Shown one piece after another: positions 1 through 10,567 of a DNA stretch of 64,000 bases. This stretch comes from Nilaparvata lugens. Taxonomy: Eukaryota > Arthropoda > Insecta > Hemiptera > Delphacidae. Below the pieces are notes generated by a model. The model had not been told where the DNA came from and made no database searches. It saw only the letters and a program-made list of their open reading frames with translations. Numbering within the stretch: position 1 is the first letter of the stretch; each line of letters begins with the position of its first letter. The stretch covers positions 23,952,154-24,016,153 of the forward strand of contig NC_052516.1 of NCBI RefSeq assembly GCF_014356525.2. Reading direction: 5' to 3'. The position numbers and the translations under genes were made by a program.

Positions 1-119
1 AGGGGGCTAGGGGGCTCGAGATCCCATTCTGCTTCGAAATTTCGGGTCTATTGTGTGAATTTGTCGGCAAATATATGCGTGCCAACCGCTCTTACATTGG
101 TGTCCCAACCTTATGCTAT

Positions 120-600
120 CTTCGACAAAGGAGAAAACCCTTTTTCTCCTTCTTCATCTTGTTTATTTTTCCTTCCTTTTTATCAACTCCCTGTTCTCCT
201 CTTGTTTCTTCTACTTTTTCTCTTCTTCTAATTTTTCTTCTTCTTCTTCCTCTTCTTCCTCTTCTTCATGTTCTTTTTCTTGTTCTTTCTGATCTTCCTG
301 TTATTCTTGTTCTAATTCTCGTTTTTCTTGTTTTCATGATTGTTCTTATTATTGTCCATCCTATTCCTTTCTTCTTTCTGATCTTCTTCTACTTTCTAAT
401 CTTTTCCTCCTTGTTCTTCTATTTCTCTCTTGTTCTTAACTTTTTCTTCCTTCTCCGTGTTCTTGTTTCTTTTTGCTTTCCCCGTTCTTTCATTTTCTTC
501 TTCCTCTTCATCTTCTTAATCTTCTCTACTTTTTCTTCTTCTTCTCCTTCTTTTTCTTCATCTTCTTCTTCTACTTCTTCTTATCCTTCTCCCTTTTTTT
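120..600 (+). repeat. Pyrimidine-rich (TTC/CTT) low-complexity tract
   Basis: The plus strand is almost purely T and C, with many TTC and CTT triplets. Open frames across it encode only Phe/Leu/Ser-rich low-complexity peptides, so I treat it as a degenerate TTC microsatellite and not as coding. Confidence 0.85.
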
Positions 601-608
601 TGTGAAGG

Positions 609-677
609 GTTGTGTGGCAGAGAGGACCAGGAGTCCTGACATCACCCCAATAAAGGCAAATAATCAATCAATCAATC
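609..677 (+). repeat. Retroelement 3' end with (TCAA)n tail
   Basis: A short non-repetitive stretch ends in an ATAAAGGCAAA-like segment followed by about three TCAA repeats. This looks like the 3' tip of a LINE or SINE with a short tandem tail. Its body differs from the other (TCAA)n-tailed family at 40.9, 49.2 and 60.7-62.2 kb. Confidence 0.45.
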
Positions 678-1243
678 TCTTTCTTTTCTTTACTCTCTTT
701 CTCCTACACCTATTCCTCCTCGTCTCCTTTTCCACCATCTTTTTCTTCTTCCTTTATTATTTTTATTTTTCTTTACTTTTCCACTGTATCTCTATCTCCT
801 TCAGGACTTCCCCCACACTTCCTTCAACCCCTCACCACAATGCTTCCAAAAAAATAACACCCATAAAATAGACAGATGTTTTGGGAGCAGGGGACCCTTC
901 GCTACTATACTATTCATAAACTTTGTTGACGGAGCGCAGCTGGAAAAGCGCTTTTCCTTTGCCGGTAAAATTGGAGAGCCGACCGGAAAATTCAGCTGTG
1001 AAAATTCGTAGAACGTTTCATCTGCAACGCTTTGAAGCGGTTTATTCGAAATCGCTCAATCATTTTCTGATGTCATATAGGATAGCATCACAAGTAGTGA
1101 TGTTTTGTGTTACACAGGAATGAATGAGACCTTACACAGCTCCTGTGTGTACGGTCCAATTGATTCCATCATTTCTGACGTCATGAGGGGTGACGTCTCA
1201 GTGGAGTTTTGTGTAACACAGAGATGAATGAGACCTCACATAC
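678..1243. other. No gene recognised
   Basis: CT-rich sequence to about 850, then unique-looking sequence. It includes two short similar blocks (near 1068-1135 and 1170-1240) with the shared phrase 'GAATGAGACCT' after a 'TACACAGG'-like or 'ACACAGAG'-like run, suggesting an old local duplication. No supported coding region. Confidence 0.4.
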
Positions 1244-1250
1244 GTTTCAT

Positions 1251-1517
1251 CATAGAGAAACAATTATAGCGTAAGTAACTTTTCAAATTGATGTTGTAAC
1301 TTTTACTGTTATCTCAAGCCGATTACTGTCGACTATTGTCGATTTTTACTGTTTTGACCGGGTAAGAGTGTATGAACGGCACAATATGAGAGACTGCCAG
1401 CGTCATAAAGCTTCAAAGGAAAGAACTACATGGACTATCAGCTTGAGATAACAGTAAAAGTTGCGACATTAACGCCCTATACCATGGGATATCTACTTAT
1501 GCTATTGGTTCTCTATG
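1251..1517. mobile_element. MITE family A, full copy (palindromic)
   Basis: The element starts CATAGAGAAACAAT and ends with the matching inverse ATTGGTTCTCTATG. Long arms continue inward (for example TAACAGTAAAAGTTGCGAC and its complement), leaving a short loop. It is flanked by GTTTCAT (1244-1250) and GTTTTAT (1518-1524), a 7 bp target duplication with one mismatch. It has no coding capacity. Other copies are at 14031, 31878, 10980 and 55255, and a truncated half is at 5061. Confidence 0.85.
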
Positions 1518-1995
1518 GTTTTATGTATTTGATCCAATTCATCTCAATACTGCATGAAAGATCATCAGAAATCATCAACTTTATTGTTATCTCTTGAAAT
1601 GTTTCCTCATTACTCTACACTTCGCTGAAATACGTCTTATCTCCCAGTGATAAATTCACTAGCCTAGCGTAACTTTGAATACTGGAAGATAGGATGACTA
1701 CGTGTTACCGGAACGTATTTCACATAGCATAGCGTAGTGTGAAGAGACACATAATATGAGGTCAAAGATGATTGGATCTGGACTTACATATGTGCTACTA
1801 TACAATCAGACCGTAAAGCCTGTATTATGTCCAATTTTTTCCTGAGTTACGCAGGTGATATCCTATAATATTAGACAAGCAATTTCTGTATTTATATATC
1901 TGGTTATCCCTAAATCTTTTTTTTTTATATCTGGCTATTTTTAAAAACACTTATTGACATGAGCTACTTTTAAATTAATGGAACAAAATAAATTT

Positions 1996-2186
1996 TATAG
2001 CACCCTTTATTTTTAAAAAAACTTTAAAATAGTTGAACAACTAGTTTCGGTTTCACCATCTTCAGGTTATAAAATAAAATGTATTATATATAAATTTATT
2101 TTGGTTTATTATATAACTTGAAGATGGTATAAACCGAAACTACTTGTTCAACTATTTAAAGTTTTTTAAAAATAAAGCGTGCTATA
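1996..2186. mobile_element. Foldback MITE D, copy 1
   Basis: Starts TATAGCACCCTTTATTTTT and ends with a near-complement terminating GCGTGCTATA. The arms are about 70 bp and include TTGAACAACTAGTTTCGGTTT and its inverse, with an AT-rich loop. The arms contain the mirrored CATCTTCA/TGAAGATG motif. No open reading frame. Confidence 0.75.
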
Positions 2187-2802
2187 AGATCTGGCTATTT
2201 TTATATATTATGATTATTTTTTAATATAATAAATCATTTTATTTGTACACGGTATAACTATACAATGAGTTGAGTATAACAAATTCTAACAATGACTTAA
2301 TTAAACCACATGAACAAAATGTTTGGCAATAGCTCAACTAATAACAAGATCCATTATAATTTGCATACAATATCTGGTTATTTATGTTTAACGGATCTCG
2401 AAAACGGCACTAACGATTTTCACGAAATTTGGAACATAGTGGGTTTATGATATAAAGATTCGATTGCACTAGGTCTCATCCTTGAGGAAACTCGCTGAAC
2501 GACATTAAAAGGATAATTCCTCCTGACTTGGTTGAAACAGCTGTGGATAGTAAAAATGTAAGTATGTAAAAAATCAAATATTGCATCCCCGAGTTCATAA
2601 GATGACGTATAGCCAGCTGTGAAATATAAACTCGATCATTTTAGAGAATTGTGTACTGTTTATCAATAAATGAAAAATTTTTTAGAATAGAATATATTTT
2701 TATTCAACATAATATAGAACAAAACATCCATATAGTTGAACAACGTCAATTATCAAAGTCAAAACAATTCATAAATCAATCAATACAATAGTCATTGAGA
2801 GA

Positions 2803-3099
2803 TTGAACAATGAGATTGATGAAGCAATTGGCGAAAGAAATATTATAAGGTGTATCAAAGCAAAAAGAATAGAATGGCTGGGTCACGTGGTAAGAATGAG
2901 TGATGAAAGAGTACCACAAAAGCTGCTTGATGAAAGGATGATGGGCACCCGAAAAAGAGGAAGGCCAAGAAGAAGATGGATCAGCGATGTGGTAGAAGAT
3001 CTCCGTGTGCTAGGTGTGGCAAACTGGCGGCAGGGAGCACAAGAGCGGGATGTATGGAGGCGTCATGTAGAGGAGGCCAAGGTCCACTCAGGACTGTAG
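2803..3099 (+). pseudogene. LINE reverse-transcriptase C-terminal remnant (copy 1)
   Basis: A 98-residue open frame. Its sequence (an RIEWLGHVVRMSDERVP-like stretch, then RKRGRPRRRWISDVVEDL, then WRQGAQERDVWRR) matches the tail of many arthropod LINE endonuclease/reverse transcriptases, downstream of the polymerase domain. No catalytic palm motif is present, so it is a 5'-truncated fragment and not a working enzyme. The N-terminal residues (MNNEIDEAIGERN) also read as element sequence. The encoded peptide is unchanged in the copy at 6420-6716, consistent with recent duplication. Clade is uncertain. Confidence 0.7.
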
Positions 3100-3198
3100 A
3101 GCCAGATAAAGTAAAGTAAGTGAGTAACTATGCGACCCATAATTTCCAATGACTTTAGATCATGTATTTCACTATGACCTTTTTTTCATGAAATTTAT

Positions 3199-3646
3199 AC
3201 CTGAAATAGTCATCAATAAGCTCTATCAACTGCCACAAGTCCCATATCTGTGAAAATTCAGGAGCTCCGTCCCATCTATGCAAAGTTTGATTTTAGATTC
3301 TCAATTATCAGGCTTCAGATACAATTTAAACAAGAAAATTCGAGTGGAAAAGATTGAATCTCTACAACTAATGTTGAGTAACATTTTCACCTGAAATTAA
3401 ATATAAGCTCGAAATTCGAGAAAATGTGATTATCCAATTGCAAACTGTTGGCAACTGTTGATTCTATTAAATGATTCATTATGAAGAGAAAGCACACCTC
3501 GTGTGTCTTCAGCGTGATGGCCCTGTCACCAGCTGGCTCAAATCTTTGAATGGTAGACTTGAGATTCGCGGGAACACTAGCGTCAGGTGATTAATTTTCA
3601 TAACGGCAAGGAAAGTTGTGTGAGTGTGCCACACCAGATTTTTTCC
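3199..3646 (+). repeat. Repeat P, 3' half only
   Basis: Shares a long stretch with 30210-30675 and 57550-58112, including the block around 'CACCAGCTGGCT', the 'GGGAACACTAGCGTCAGG' phrase and an end near 'GTGCCACACCAGATTTTTT'. The (TG)n-containing 5' half of the full repeat is missing here. Confidence 0.7.
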
Positions 3647-3836
3647 TGTGTTACACAGGAGATATTGAATGTGGAGTCATCATCATAATAAACTATTATT
3701 CTGTAAGAGATAGGAAGCTGTTGACTCTGTGGTGAGATCAATTTGCCTGCTAGTTGTTACACTGGTGACAATTTCGGTTCGAGACCAAATTCAAATTTAT
3801 TTGTCAAAACAATACAATGTAGACTATGAATCATAA

Positions 3837-4792
3837 GGCTAGCTTCACACGCATTCGGTTTCATTCGGTTCGGTTCGTTTTCGGTTCGGTTCGTTACCGA
3901 AAACGAATGAGGCTTTTATACATGTCAGGTTTTAATTCGTACGGTTCTAATTAGGTATTTTCTTCTCAAACACGGCTGTGTTTGGATTTTCACAGTTCAT
4001 GCTGGTATATTCAAATATAACAGCTGGTGTTAAATTGTAAGATGTTATTTCATGAGCAACAAAATTTTAAAGTTAATCAAAAATTGGGAATTATTTGAAT
4101 AGTTTATTTTCGATTATGTTAATCTTGTGTTTAGAGAGATTATTTTTTTTAAATTGAAAATTTGTTCCTTGTTTTGACACATGGCATATAAACTCCATCC
4201 CTTCTCTCCATGGAGGAAATCATGTTATATTTGTGGAAAAATAATAGAATACTAAAAAAATGTAAATCCTCCCTGAGTTTTGAATTATATCTTTCAAATT
4301 TTTTTAGCATAGTATTCATTGAGAAAAAAATGTTCCTGTGAACTAACAGAAATGTTGACCATATGATTTTGACTCGGAAAATTTTGAAACAGATAATCAC
4401 GCTATCAGGTTAAAGTAAAAACAAAAAAGGCAACCGTGTGTAAAAGACTTTGTTTTTTCCTGTTTCCTAGCACGAATTCGAATATGATGAAACCTATTCG
4501 TGTCGAGGGGGCGTTCGGTGCTATACGTTTGCTATTCGGTACCGAATTCAAACCGAATCATCGTTTCACACTTATCGGAATTTGCCTAAAACGAACCGAA
4601 CCGAAAGTGTGTGAAAGCCTCTCGCTAGCATCGAATTGTAACCTGATGGAATTTATTAGAGTCAAGTGGGCGTTCGGTTCTATGCGGTTTCTATTCGGTA
4701 ACGAATTCAAACCGAATTACCGTTTCACACTTATCGGAATTTGCCGAAAACAAACCGAAAACGAAACGAACCGAAGGAGTGTGAAACTAGCC
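3837..4792. mobile_element. 956 bp TIR element with GGCTAG ends and TAA target duplication
   Basis: Starts GGCTAGCTTCACACGCATTC and ends with the inverse GAGTGTGAAACTAGCC. The subterminal regions are packed with CGGTTCGGTT-type motifs in opposite orientations. TAA flanks both sides (3834-3836 and 4793-4795), typical of PIF/Harbinger-like insertion. Internally, two related units of about 170 bp (roughly 4450-4625 and 4626-4792) repeat the CGTTTCACACTTATCGGAAT motif. The 119-residue frame at 4436-4795 only follows this repeat, and no transposase is visible. I read it as non-autonomous. Confidence 0.75.
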
Positions 4793-5607
4793 TAAGAATA
4801 ATATACAAGCAAGAAATTCATAATAAGATTCAATAACACATAAACTCTCAAATTAAGAATAACTTGTTTTCTCACTGACAAAAGCAGCAAAACCTAGGTT
4901 TGTGCGCTCGCATAGGTACATAGTACCAAACTGATAGAGTTTGTAAAGGGAAATGTAAAACACTTCTATGTTCACAAAAAATAAATGTGGGAGAAGAAGA
5001 AGAAGGGAAGAGGAAGAAGGATAAAAGGCGAGAGAAGAAAATCATAATATTCATATGTGCTAACAGTAAAAGTTGCGACATTAACGCCCTATACCATGGG
5101 ATATCTACTTATGCTATTGGTTCTCTATGGTTTTATGTATTTGATCCAATTCATCTCAATACTGCATGAAAGATCATCAGAAATCATCAACTTTATTGTT
5201 ATCTCTTGAAATGTTTCCTCATTACTCTACACTTCGCTGAAATACGTCTTATCTCCCAGTGATAAATTCACTAGCCTAGCGTAACTTTGAATACTGGAAG
5301 ATAGGATGACTACGTGTTACCGGAACGTATTTCACATAGCATAGCGTAGTGTGAAGAGACACATAATATGAGGTCAAAGATGATTGGATCTGGACTTACA
5401 TATGTGCTACTATACAATCAGACCGTAAAGCCTGTATTATGTCCAATTTTTTCCTGAGTTACGCAGGTGATATCCTATAATATTAGACAAGCAATTTCTG
5501 TATTTATATATCTGGTTATCCCTAAATCTTTTTTTTTTATATCTGGCTATTTTTAAAAACACTTATTGACATGAGCTACTTTTAAATTAATGGAACAAAA
5601 TAAATTT

Positions 5608-5797
5608 TATAGCACCCTTTATTTTTAAAAAAACTTTAAAATAGTTGAACAACTAGTTTCGGTTTCACCATCTTCAGGTTATAAAATAAAATGTATTATA
5701 TATAAATTTATTTTGGTTTATTATATAACTTGAAGATGGTATAAACCGAAACTACTTGTTCAACTATTTAAAGTTTTTTAAAAATAAGCGTGCTATA
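5608..5797. mobile_element. Foldback MITE D, copy 2
   Basis: The duplicate of the hairpin at 1996-2186, with the same TATAGCACCC and GTGCTATA ends. One base differs in an A run near the right arm. Confidence 0.75.
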
Positions 5798-6419
5798 AGA
5801 TCTGGCTATTTTTATATATTATGATTATTTTTTAATAATAATAATCATTTTATTTGTACACGGTATAACTATACAAATGAGTTGAGTATAACCAATTCTA
5901 ACAATGACTTAATTAAACCACATGAACAAAATGTTTGGCAATAGCTCAAACTAATAACAAGATCCAATTATAAATTTGCATACAATATCTGGTTATTTAT
6001 GTTTAACGGATCTCGAAAACGGCACTAACGATTTTCACGAAATTTGGAACATAGTGGGTTTATGATATAAAGATTCGATTGCACTAGGTCTCATCCTTGA
6101 GGAAACTCGCTGAACGACATTAAAAGGATAATTCCTCCTGACTTGGTTGAAACAGCTGTGGATAGTAAAAATGTAAGTATGTAAAAAATCAAAATATTGC
6201 ATCCCCGGAGTTCATAAGATGACGTATAGCCAGCTGTGAAATATAAACTCGATCATTTTAGAGAATTGTGTACTGTTTATCAATAAATGAAAAATTTTTT
6301 AGAATAGAATATATTTTTATTCAACATAATATAGAACAAAACATCCATATAGTTGAACAACGTCAATTATCAAAGTCAAAACAATTCATAAATCAATCAA
6401 TACAATAGTCATTGAGAGA

Positions 6420-6716
6420 TTGAACAATGAGATTGATGAAGCAATTGGCGAAAGAAATATTATAAGGTGTATCAAAGCAAAAAGAATAGAATGGCTGGGT
6501 CACGTGGTAAGAATGAGTGATGAAAGAGTACCACAAAAGCTGCTTGATGAAAGGATGATGGGCACCCGAAAAAGAGGAAGGCCAAGAAGAAGATGGATCA
6601 GCGATGTGGTAGAAGATCTCCGTGTGCTAGGTGTGGCAAACTGGCGGCAGGGAGCACAAGAGCGGGATGTATGGAGGCGTCATGTAGAGGAGGCCAAGGT
6701 CCACTCAGGACTGTAG
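6420..6716 (+). pseudogene. LINE reverse-transcriptase C-terminal remnant (copy 2)
   Basis: A 98-residue frame whose product is the same as that of 2803-3099. It shows the basic RKRGRPRRRW motif and the WLGHVVRM motif of LINE C-terminal tails but lacks the polymerase core. It exists because the surrounding block was duplicated, not through separate transposition. Confidence 0.7.
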
Positions 6717-6845
6717 AGCCAGATAAAGTAAAGTAAGTGAGTAACTATGCGACCCATAATTTCCAATGACTTTAGATCATGTATTTCACTATGACCTTTT
6801 TTTCATGAAATTTATCTCATGAAATATAATTGCTATTACATCAAC

Positions 6846-7065
6846 TATGTATTATTGTGACCTACTCCACATTATGATGTTTATTCAAGTTCAGTTCATA
6901 CTTACAAACTATCAGATCAAAGTAATTGCTGACAATATATGATCAAGAATAACACTATCTATAAATGTGACCTACTCTACATGATGATATTAATTTAAGT
7001 TCAGTTTCAACTTACAAACTATCAGATCAAAGTAATTGATGACTATATATGTTCAAGAATAACAC
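6846..7065 (+). repeat. Two-copy tandem duplication, period about 110 bp
   Basis: GTGACCTACTCCACAT near 6857 recurs as GTGACCTACTCTACAT near 6967. The following stretch, including CTTACAAACTATCAGATC, also repeats. Divergence between the units suggests an old duplication. Confidence 0.8.
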
Positions 7066-7269
7066 TAATTGGTTCATAGGTATTTTTAAGAGGTATAATA
7101 GGACGTGAACTATCAAAATTAAAATGTAGAAGAGAATTAACTGGAGCATGAGAAGCTGAACACTGTAACAGGGTTAAACAGGCTTCAAAAACAATGTGAT
7201 CAATATAGTAATTAGCCCGAGCTACCATTTACAAATTCCAGGGAGCGAAGCACAGTTCACAAAGGTGAC

Positions 7270-8020
7270 GAGGCAAGGAAATGTGAATAAGGGTTGGAAG
7301 GAGTGAGAGGGAGAGAGAAAGAGGGTGAAAAGGTTGAACCAATCGCTGGGAAATTCTGAATAGGGCAGCTTGTCACTATTTTAATGAGCTTGAGAGAAGA
7401 GAGAAAATTCAAATGGGATTTTCTTTGAAATTTTCCGCTGCTCCCTTAACGTGTTTCATGGCTGCTTTTATGTTGGTAGCTCTTACTTTCTTCGATGTTC
7501 CAGGGTCAAAGTAGAGACTAGATCAAAGTGGAAAAGCAAGATAGAGTGATAAAGGCTGGAAGGGAGAGAATGAAAGACGAAAAGAGAGAATGAGAGGGGA
7601 CAAGGGAGAGTGTGGGAGGGAGAAAGATGGTTTCAGAGAGGAGAGGAGAATCGAGCGAGATGTTAGAATCATGGAGACCAAAGGAAGTTTCGAGAACAGA
7701 ATGTGGGGCAAGAGAAAGTGGTGGAGTGGCGAGAGGAGGAGAGGTGATAGGGAGGTGGAGGAGTGGAGAGTGTAAGAGAAAAGTGTGAGAATAGAGAGAC
7801 AAGAAGAGTGATTAGTATGGGAAATAGGAGCAAGGGTCAAATCTCCTAGATATTATAATAGAGGAGATGATAATAAAATATGAAAAGAGATAATATAAAT
7901 ATAAGGAGATAACAATAGAGAGGTTTTGAACTAAAGGATAAGATGACGTTTTCTCTGAGAAAAGGAGAGAGGATGAATTAGAGAAAAAGGATATGAGGAA
8001 GAGAATGAATAATATATTGA
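7270..8020 (+). repeat. Purine-rich (GA) low-complexity region
   Basis: A long stretch with strong excess of G and A on the plus strand (GAGAGA, GGAGGA, GAAAGA). Open frames on either strand here give only Ser/Leu- or Arg/Glu-rich peptides without domain features, so I call no gene. Confidence 0.75.
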
Positions 8021-8159
8021 AGAACAATTCCATTCATATTTTATTTCTAATCTATAATTTTATCAATTTCAAAAAGGTCACTATAATTCTATTTTATTGA
8101 AAAAAATTGAAGAACAAGTATAAAGTAATGAGACACAATGAAATATATCAAGTACCCTT

Positions 8160-8454
8160 TTATTTCATTACACCAGACCAACTTTGAACTCTTCAAGAAC
8201 CATTTTCGAGTGTTGAGATTGAATTTTGGTGAGTTTTTTTTCTATTGGTCAATACTATAGCCATCTAGTCTAAAGACTAATGAGCTATTTTTTTCTATCC
8301 TAAATTACTACTTGAAAAATTGAACAGTGAATTTCTCATTAGGAACTCTTACTACTATTGTTCAATTAATATGTACACTTATTGACTGCACTATAGAAGC
8401 TTGATTCACTCAATCACTGCTCTGCTCTTTCACTGGACACTACTTGAACAAGCA
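8160..8454 (-). other. Probable 3' untranslated region of Jockey-like LINE
   Basis: Sequence downstream (minus strand) of the LINE stop at 8455. It contains T-rich runs on the plus strand near 8226 and 8288 and the phrase TCTAGTCTAAAGACTAATGA, which recurs in modified form near 34150. I infer 3' untranslated or terminal sequence; the end point is not certain. Confidence 0.35.
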
Positions 8455-9842
8455 CTACACTAGTTCAAACGGTTTCCTCCTTTTGAGCCTCCGCACCAAC
8501 CCTCCATTGTCTAGCAGCTGGATCGCCTTGACGTTGTCATGTTGGTGCAGTCGCCCCTCGTGCCTCTCCGCATGCCTCTGGATCTCGGTGGACATCAGGT
8601 CGACGTGCAGGTCTCTATGAAGATCGCTGTTCCTGACATACCAAGGAGCATCCACAATGTTCCTTAGCACTTTATTTTGAAAACGTTGAATGACATTGAT
8701 GTTGCTGTCTTTGGTACACCCCCAAAGTTGTAAACCATACGTCCATACTGGCTTCAATACCTGTTCGTACAGAAGTACTTTGTTTCGGATTGAAAGGATG
8801 GAGTCTCTTCCGATCAGCCAATACAGCTTTTTATATTTATTTGATTCCAAGCTCTTCTCTCTTCTTCTTGACATGGGATTTCCAGCGAAGCCTTGCGTCC
8901 AAGGTCATACCTAGATACTTGGCATCATTAGCATATGGTACAACTTGGTTGTTGATAGTTATTGGTATGGGCAGGTCCTTCTTATTGGTAAAATTGATGT
9001 GAATCGACTTTGCTTCATTCAATTCCATTCTCCACTTTCTAGTCCAATCTTGAATTTTGTTGATGGATCTCTGTAGTTTCTCTGTTGCAATATGAATATT
9101 ACTGTCTACTGATAATATGGCTGTGTCGTCTGCAAATGTTGCTGTAGTATTCTCATCAAGGCTGGGAATATCGCTGGTATAGGGTAGGTGAAGAACTGGT
9201 CCCAGAACACTGCCTTGAGGAACTCCTGCTTTAATTTCCTTCAAATCAGAATATGAACTTTCATGCCTGACCCTAAAGTATCTGTCAGTCAGATAGAATT
9301 GTGATATATCTGTATATTGCTTTGGTAGCACTTTTTTGAACTTGAAAATGAGACCTTCATGCAATACTTTATCAAAAGCTTGCCCTATATCAAGGAAAGC
9401 TGCTGAACAAACTTTTTTCTCTTCTAAGCACTTCTCTATCACATTTATGATCCGATGCACTTGATCTATTGTTAAGTGTTTCACTCTGAAGCCAAATTGG
9501 TGATTTGGAATTATGTGCAGTCTCTCAATTACTGGTTCTAGCCTACTAAGTAAAATCCTTTCAAACAACTTGGATAGGACCGGTAACAATGATATTGGCC
9601 TATATGATGATACTTCATGTGGCTCTTTACCTGGCTCCAGTAGAATTATAACATCTGCTACTTTCTATATTCCTGGTACGAATTTTAGTCTGAAAGAAGC
9701 ATTCAAAATGTTTGTTCATTCCACTATTGCTTTCCTTAGTAGGTGTTTGAGGACTGAGCCGGTTGGAGTTGGTGATAAGATTAGAGGGTACTTGATAATC
9801 GACTTCACATTGTATTCCTATGATCATTTCAATTGCTCTTGA
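8455..9842 (-). pseudogene. Jockey-like LINE reverse transcriptase, 5'-truncated and frameshifted
   Basis: Read on the minus strand, the order is: a fingers segment near 9842-9600 with a frameshift near 9760 and stops near 9720 and 9670; a YRPISLLPVLSKLFE motif near 9600; a palm segment with VPQGSVLGP; and the FADDTA catalytic motif near 9140. The thumb region follows, with AKYLGMTLD near 8910. A second frameshift near 8860 leads into the C-terminal part (VLKPVWTYGLQLWGCTK) that stops at 8455. This order and wording match Jockey-clade LINEs (RNA-directed DNA polymerase). The endonuclease domain and ORF1 are absent. The AFDKV motif is preceded by DIGQ where DI(E/S)K is usual. It is a dead insertion. 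Confidence 0.85.
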
Positions 9843-10136
9843 AGAAAAATAAGAATTACGTGTTGAGATACTAAATGGTTTTGGGAAATCATAAGAAGAG
9901 GATGGAGGTAATACTCATTTATAATAAAAGTTGAATGATATGGAGGAGGAGGAGGAGGAGTAGGGGATGCTGGAGTAGGAGGAGGATAAGGACGAGATTG
10001 AGAAAGACTATGTGTATGACAAAATAGATAATGTACAGAGGAGAAACAGGAAGAAAAAGAAGGAGAAGTGGGGAGGAAAATTTGCTAAGGACGAAGAAGG
10101 AAAAACCTGATAAATGAGTGTGGATCAGAATGAGAA

Positions 10137-10485
10137 GGAGAAGAAGAAGAAGAAGAAGAAGAAGAAGAAGAAGAAGAAGAAGAAGAAGAAGAAGAAGAAG
10201 AAGAAGAGAAGAAGAAGAAGAAGAAGAAGAAGAAGAAGAAGAAGAAGAAGGAGGAGGAGAAGAAGAAGAAGAAGAAGGAGGAGGAGAAGAAGAAGAAGAA
10301 AAAGAAGTAGAAAAAGAAGTAGAAGAAGAAGGAGAAGAAGAAGAAGAAGAAGAAGAAGAAGAAGAAGAAGAAGAAGAAGAAGAAGAAGAAGAAGAAGAAG
10401 AAGAGAAGAAGAAGAAGAAGAAGTAGTAGAAGAAGATGTAGAAGAAGAAGTAAAAGAAGAAGAAGAAGTAGAAGAAGAAGTAGAA

Positions 10486-10520
<35 letters not shown>

Positions 10521-10525
10521 AGAAG

Positions 10526-10557
<32 letters not shown>

Positions 10558-10567
10558 GAAGAAAGAA
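10137..10567 (+). repeat. (GAA)n microsatellite, about 430 bp
   Basis: Near-pure GAA/AAG triplets with few interruptions (GGA, TAG, AAA). The frames encode only poly-Lys, poly-Arg and poly-Glu on one strand, or Ser/Leu/Phe on the other, and are not genes. GA-rich transitional sequence leads in from about 9900. Confidence 0.95.

Larger units (their letters stand above)
1449..3198 (+). repeat. Tandem duplication, copy 1
   Basis: This segment recurs almost identically at 5061-6815. It starts inside MITE A and ends in an AAATTTAT microhomology where repeat P begins. The second copy starts exactly where the first unit (1449-5060) ends, so the layout is a head-to-tail duplication with an offset of about 3.61 kb and an incomplete second unit. 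The differences I could see are mostly one-base indels in short runs, plus a rare substitution. Confidence 0.9.
5061..6815 (+). repeat. Tandem duplication, copy 2 (partial)
   Basis: Begins abruptly at TAACAGTAAAAG inside the right arm of MITE A, with no left arm. It runs collinear with 1449-3198, then diverges after AAATTTAT. Small indels relative to copy 1 cluster in runs of A, T or G around 5780-6210. Confidence 0.9.

Noticed and set aside
51..605. 184-residue hydrophobic frame suggesting a membrane protein
   Set aside because: Phe/Leu/Ser-only sequence from a TTC/CTT tract.
4436..4795. 119-residue frame in the 956 bp TIR element as a transposase
   Set aside because: It only translates the internal two-unit repeat and has no DDE or zinc-finger features.
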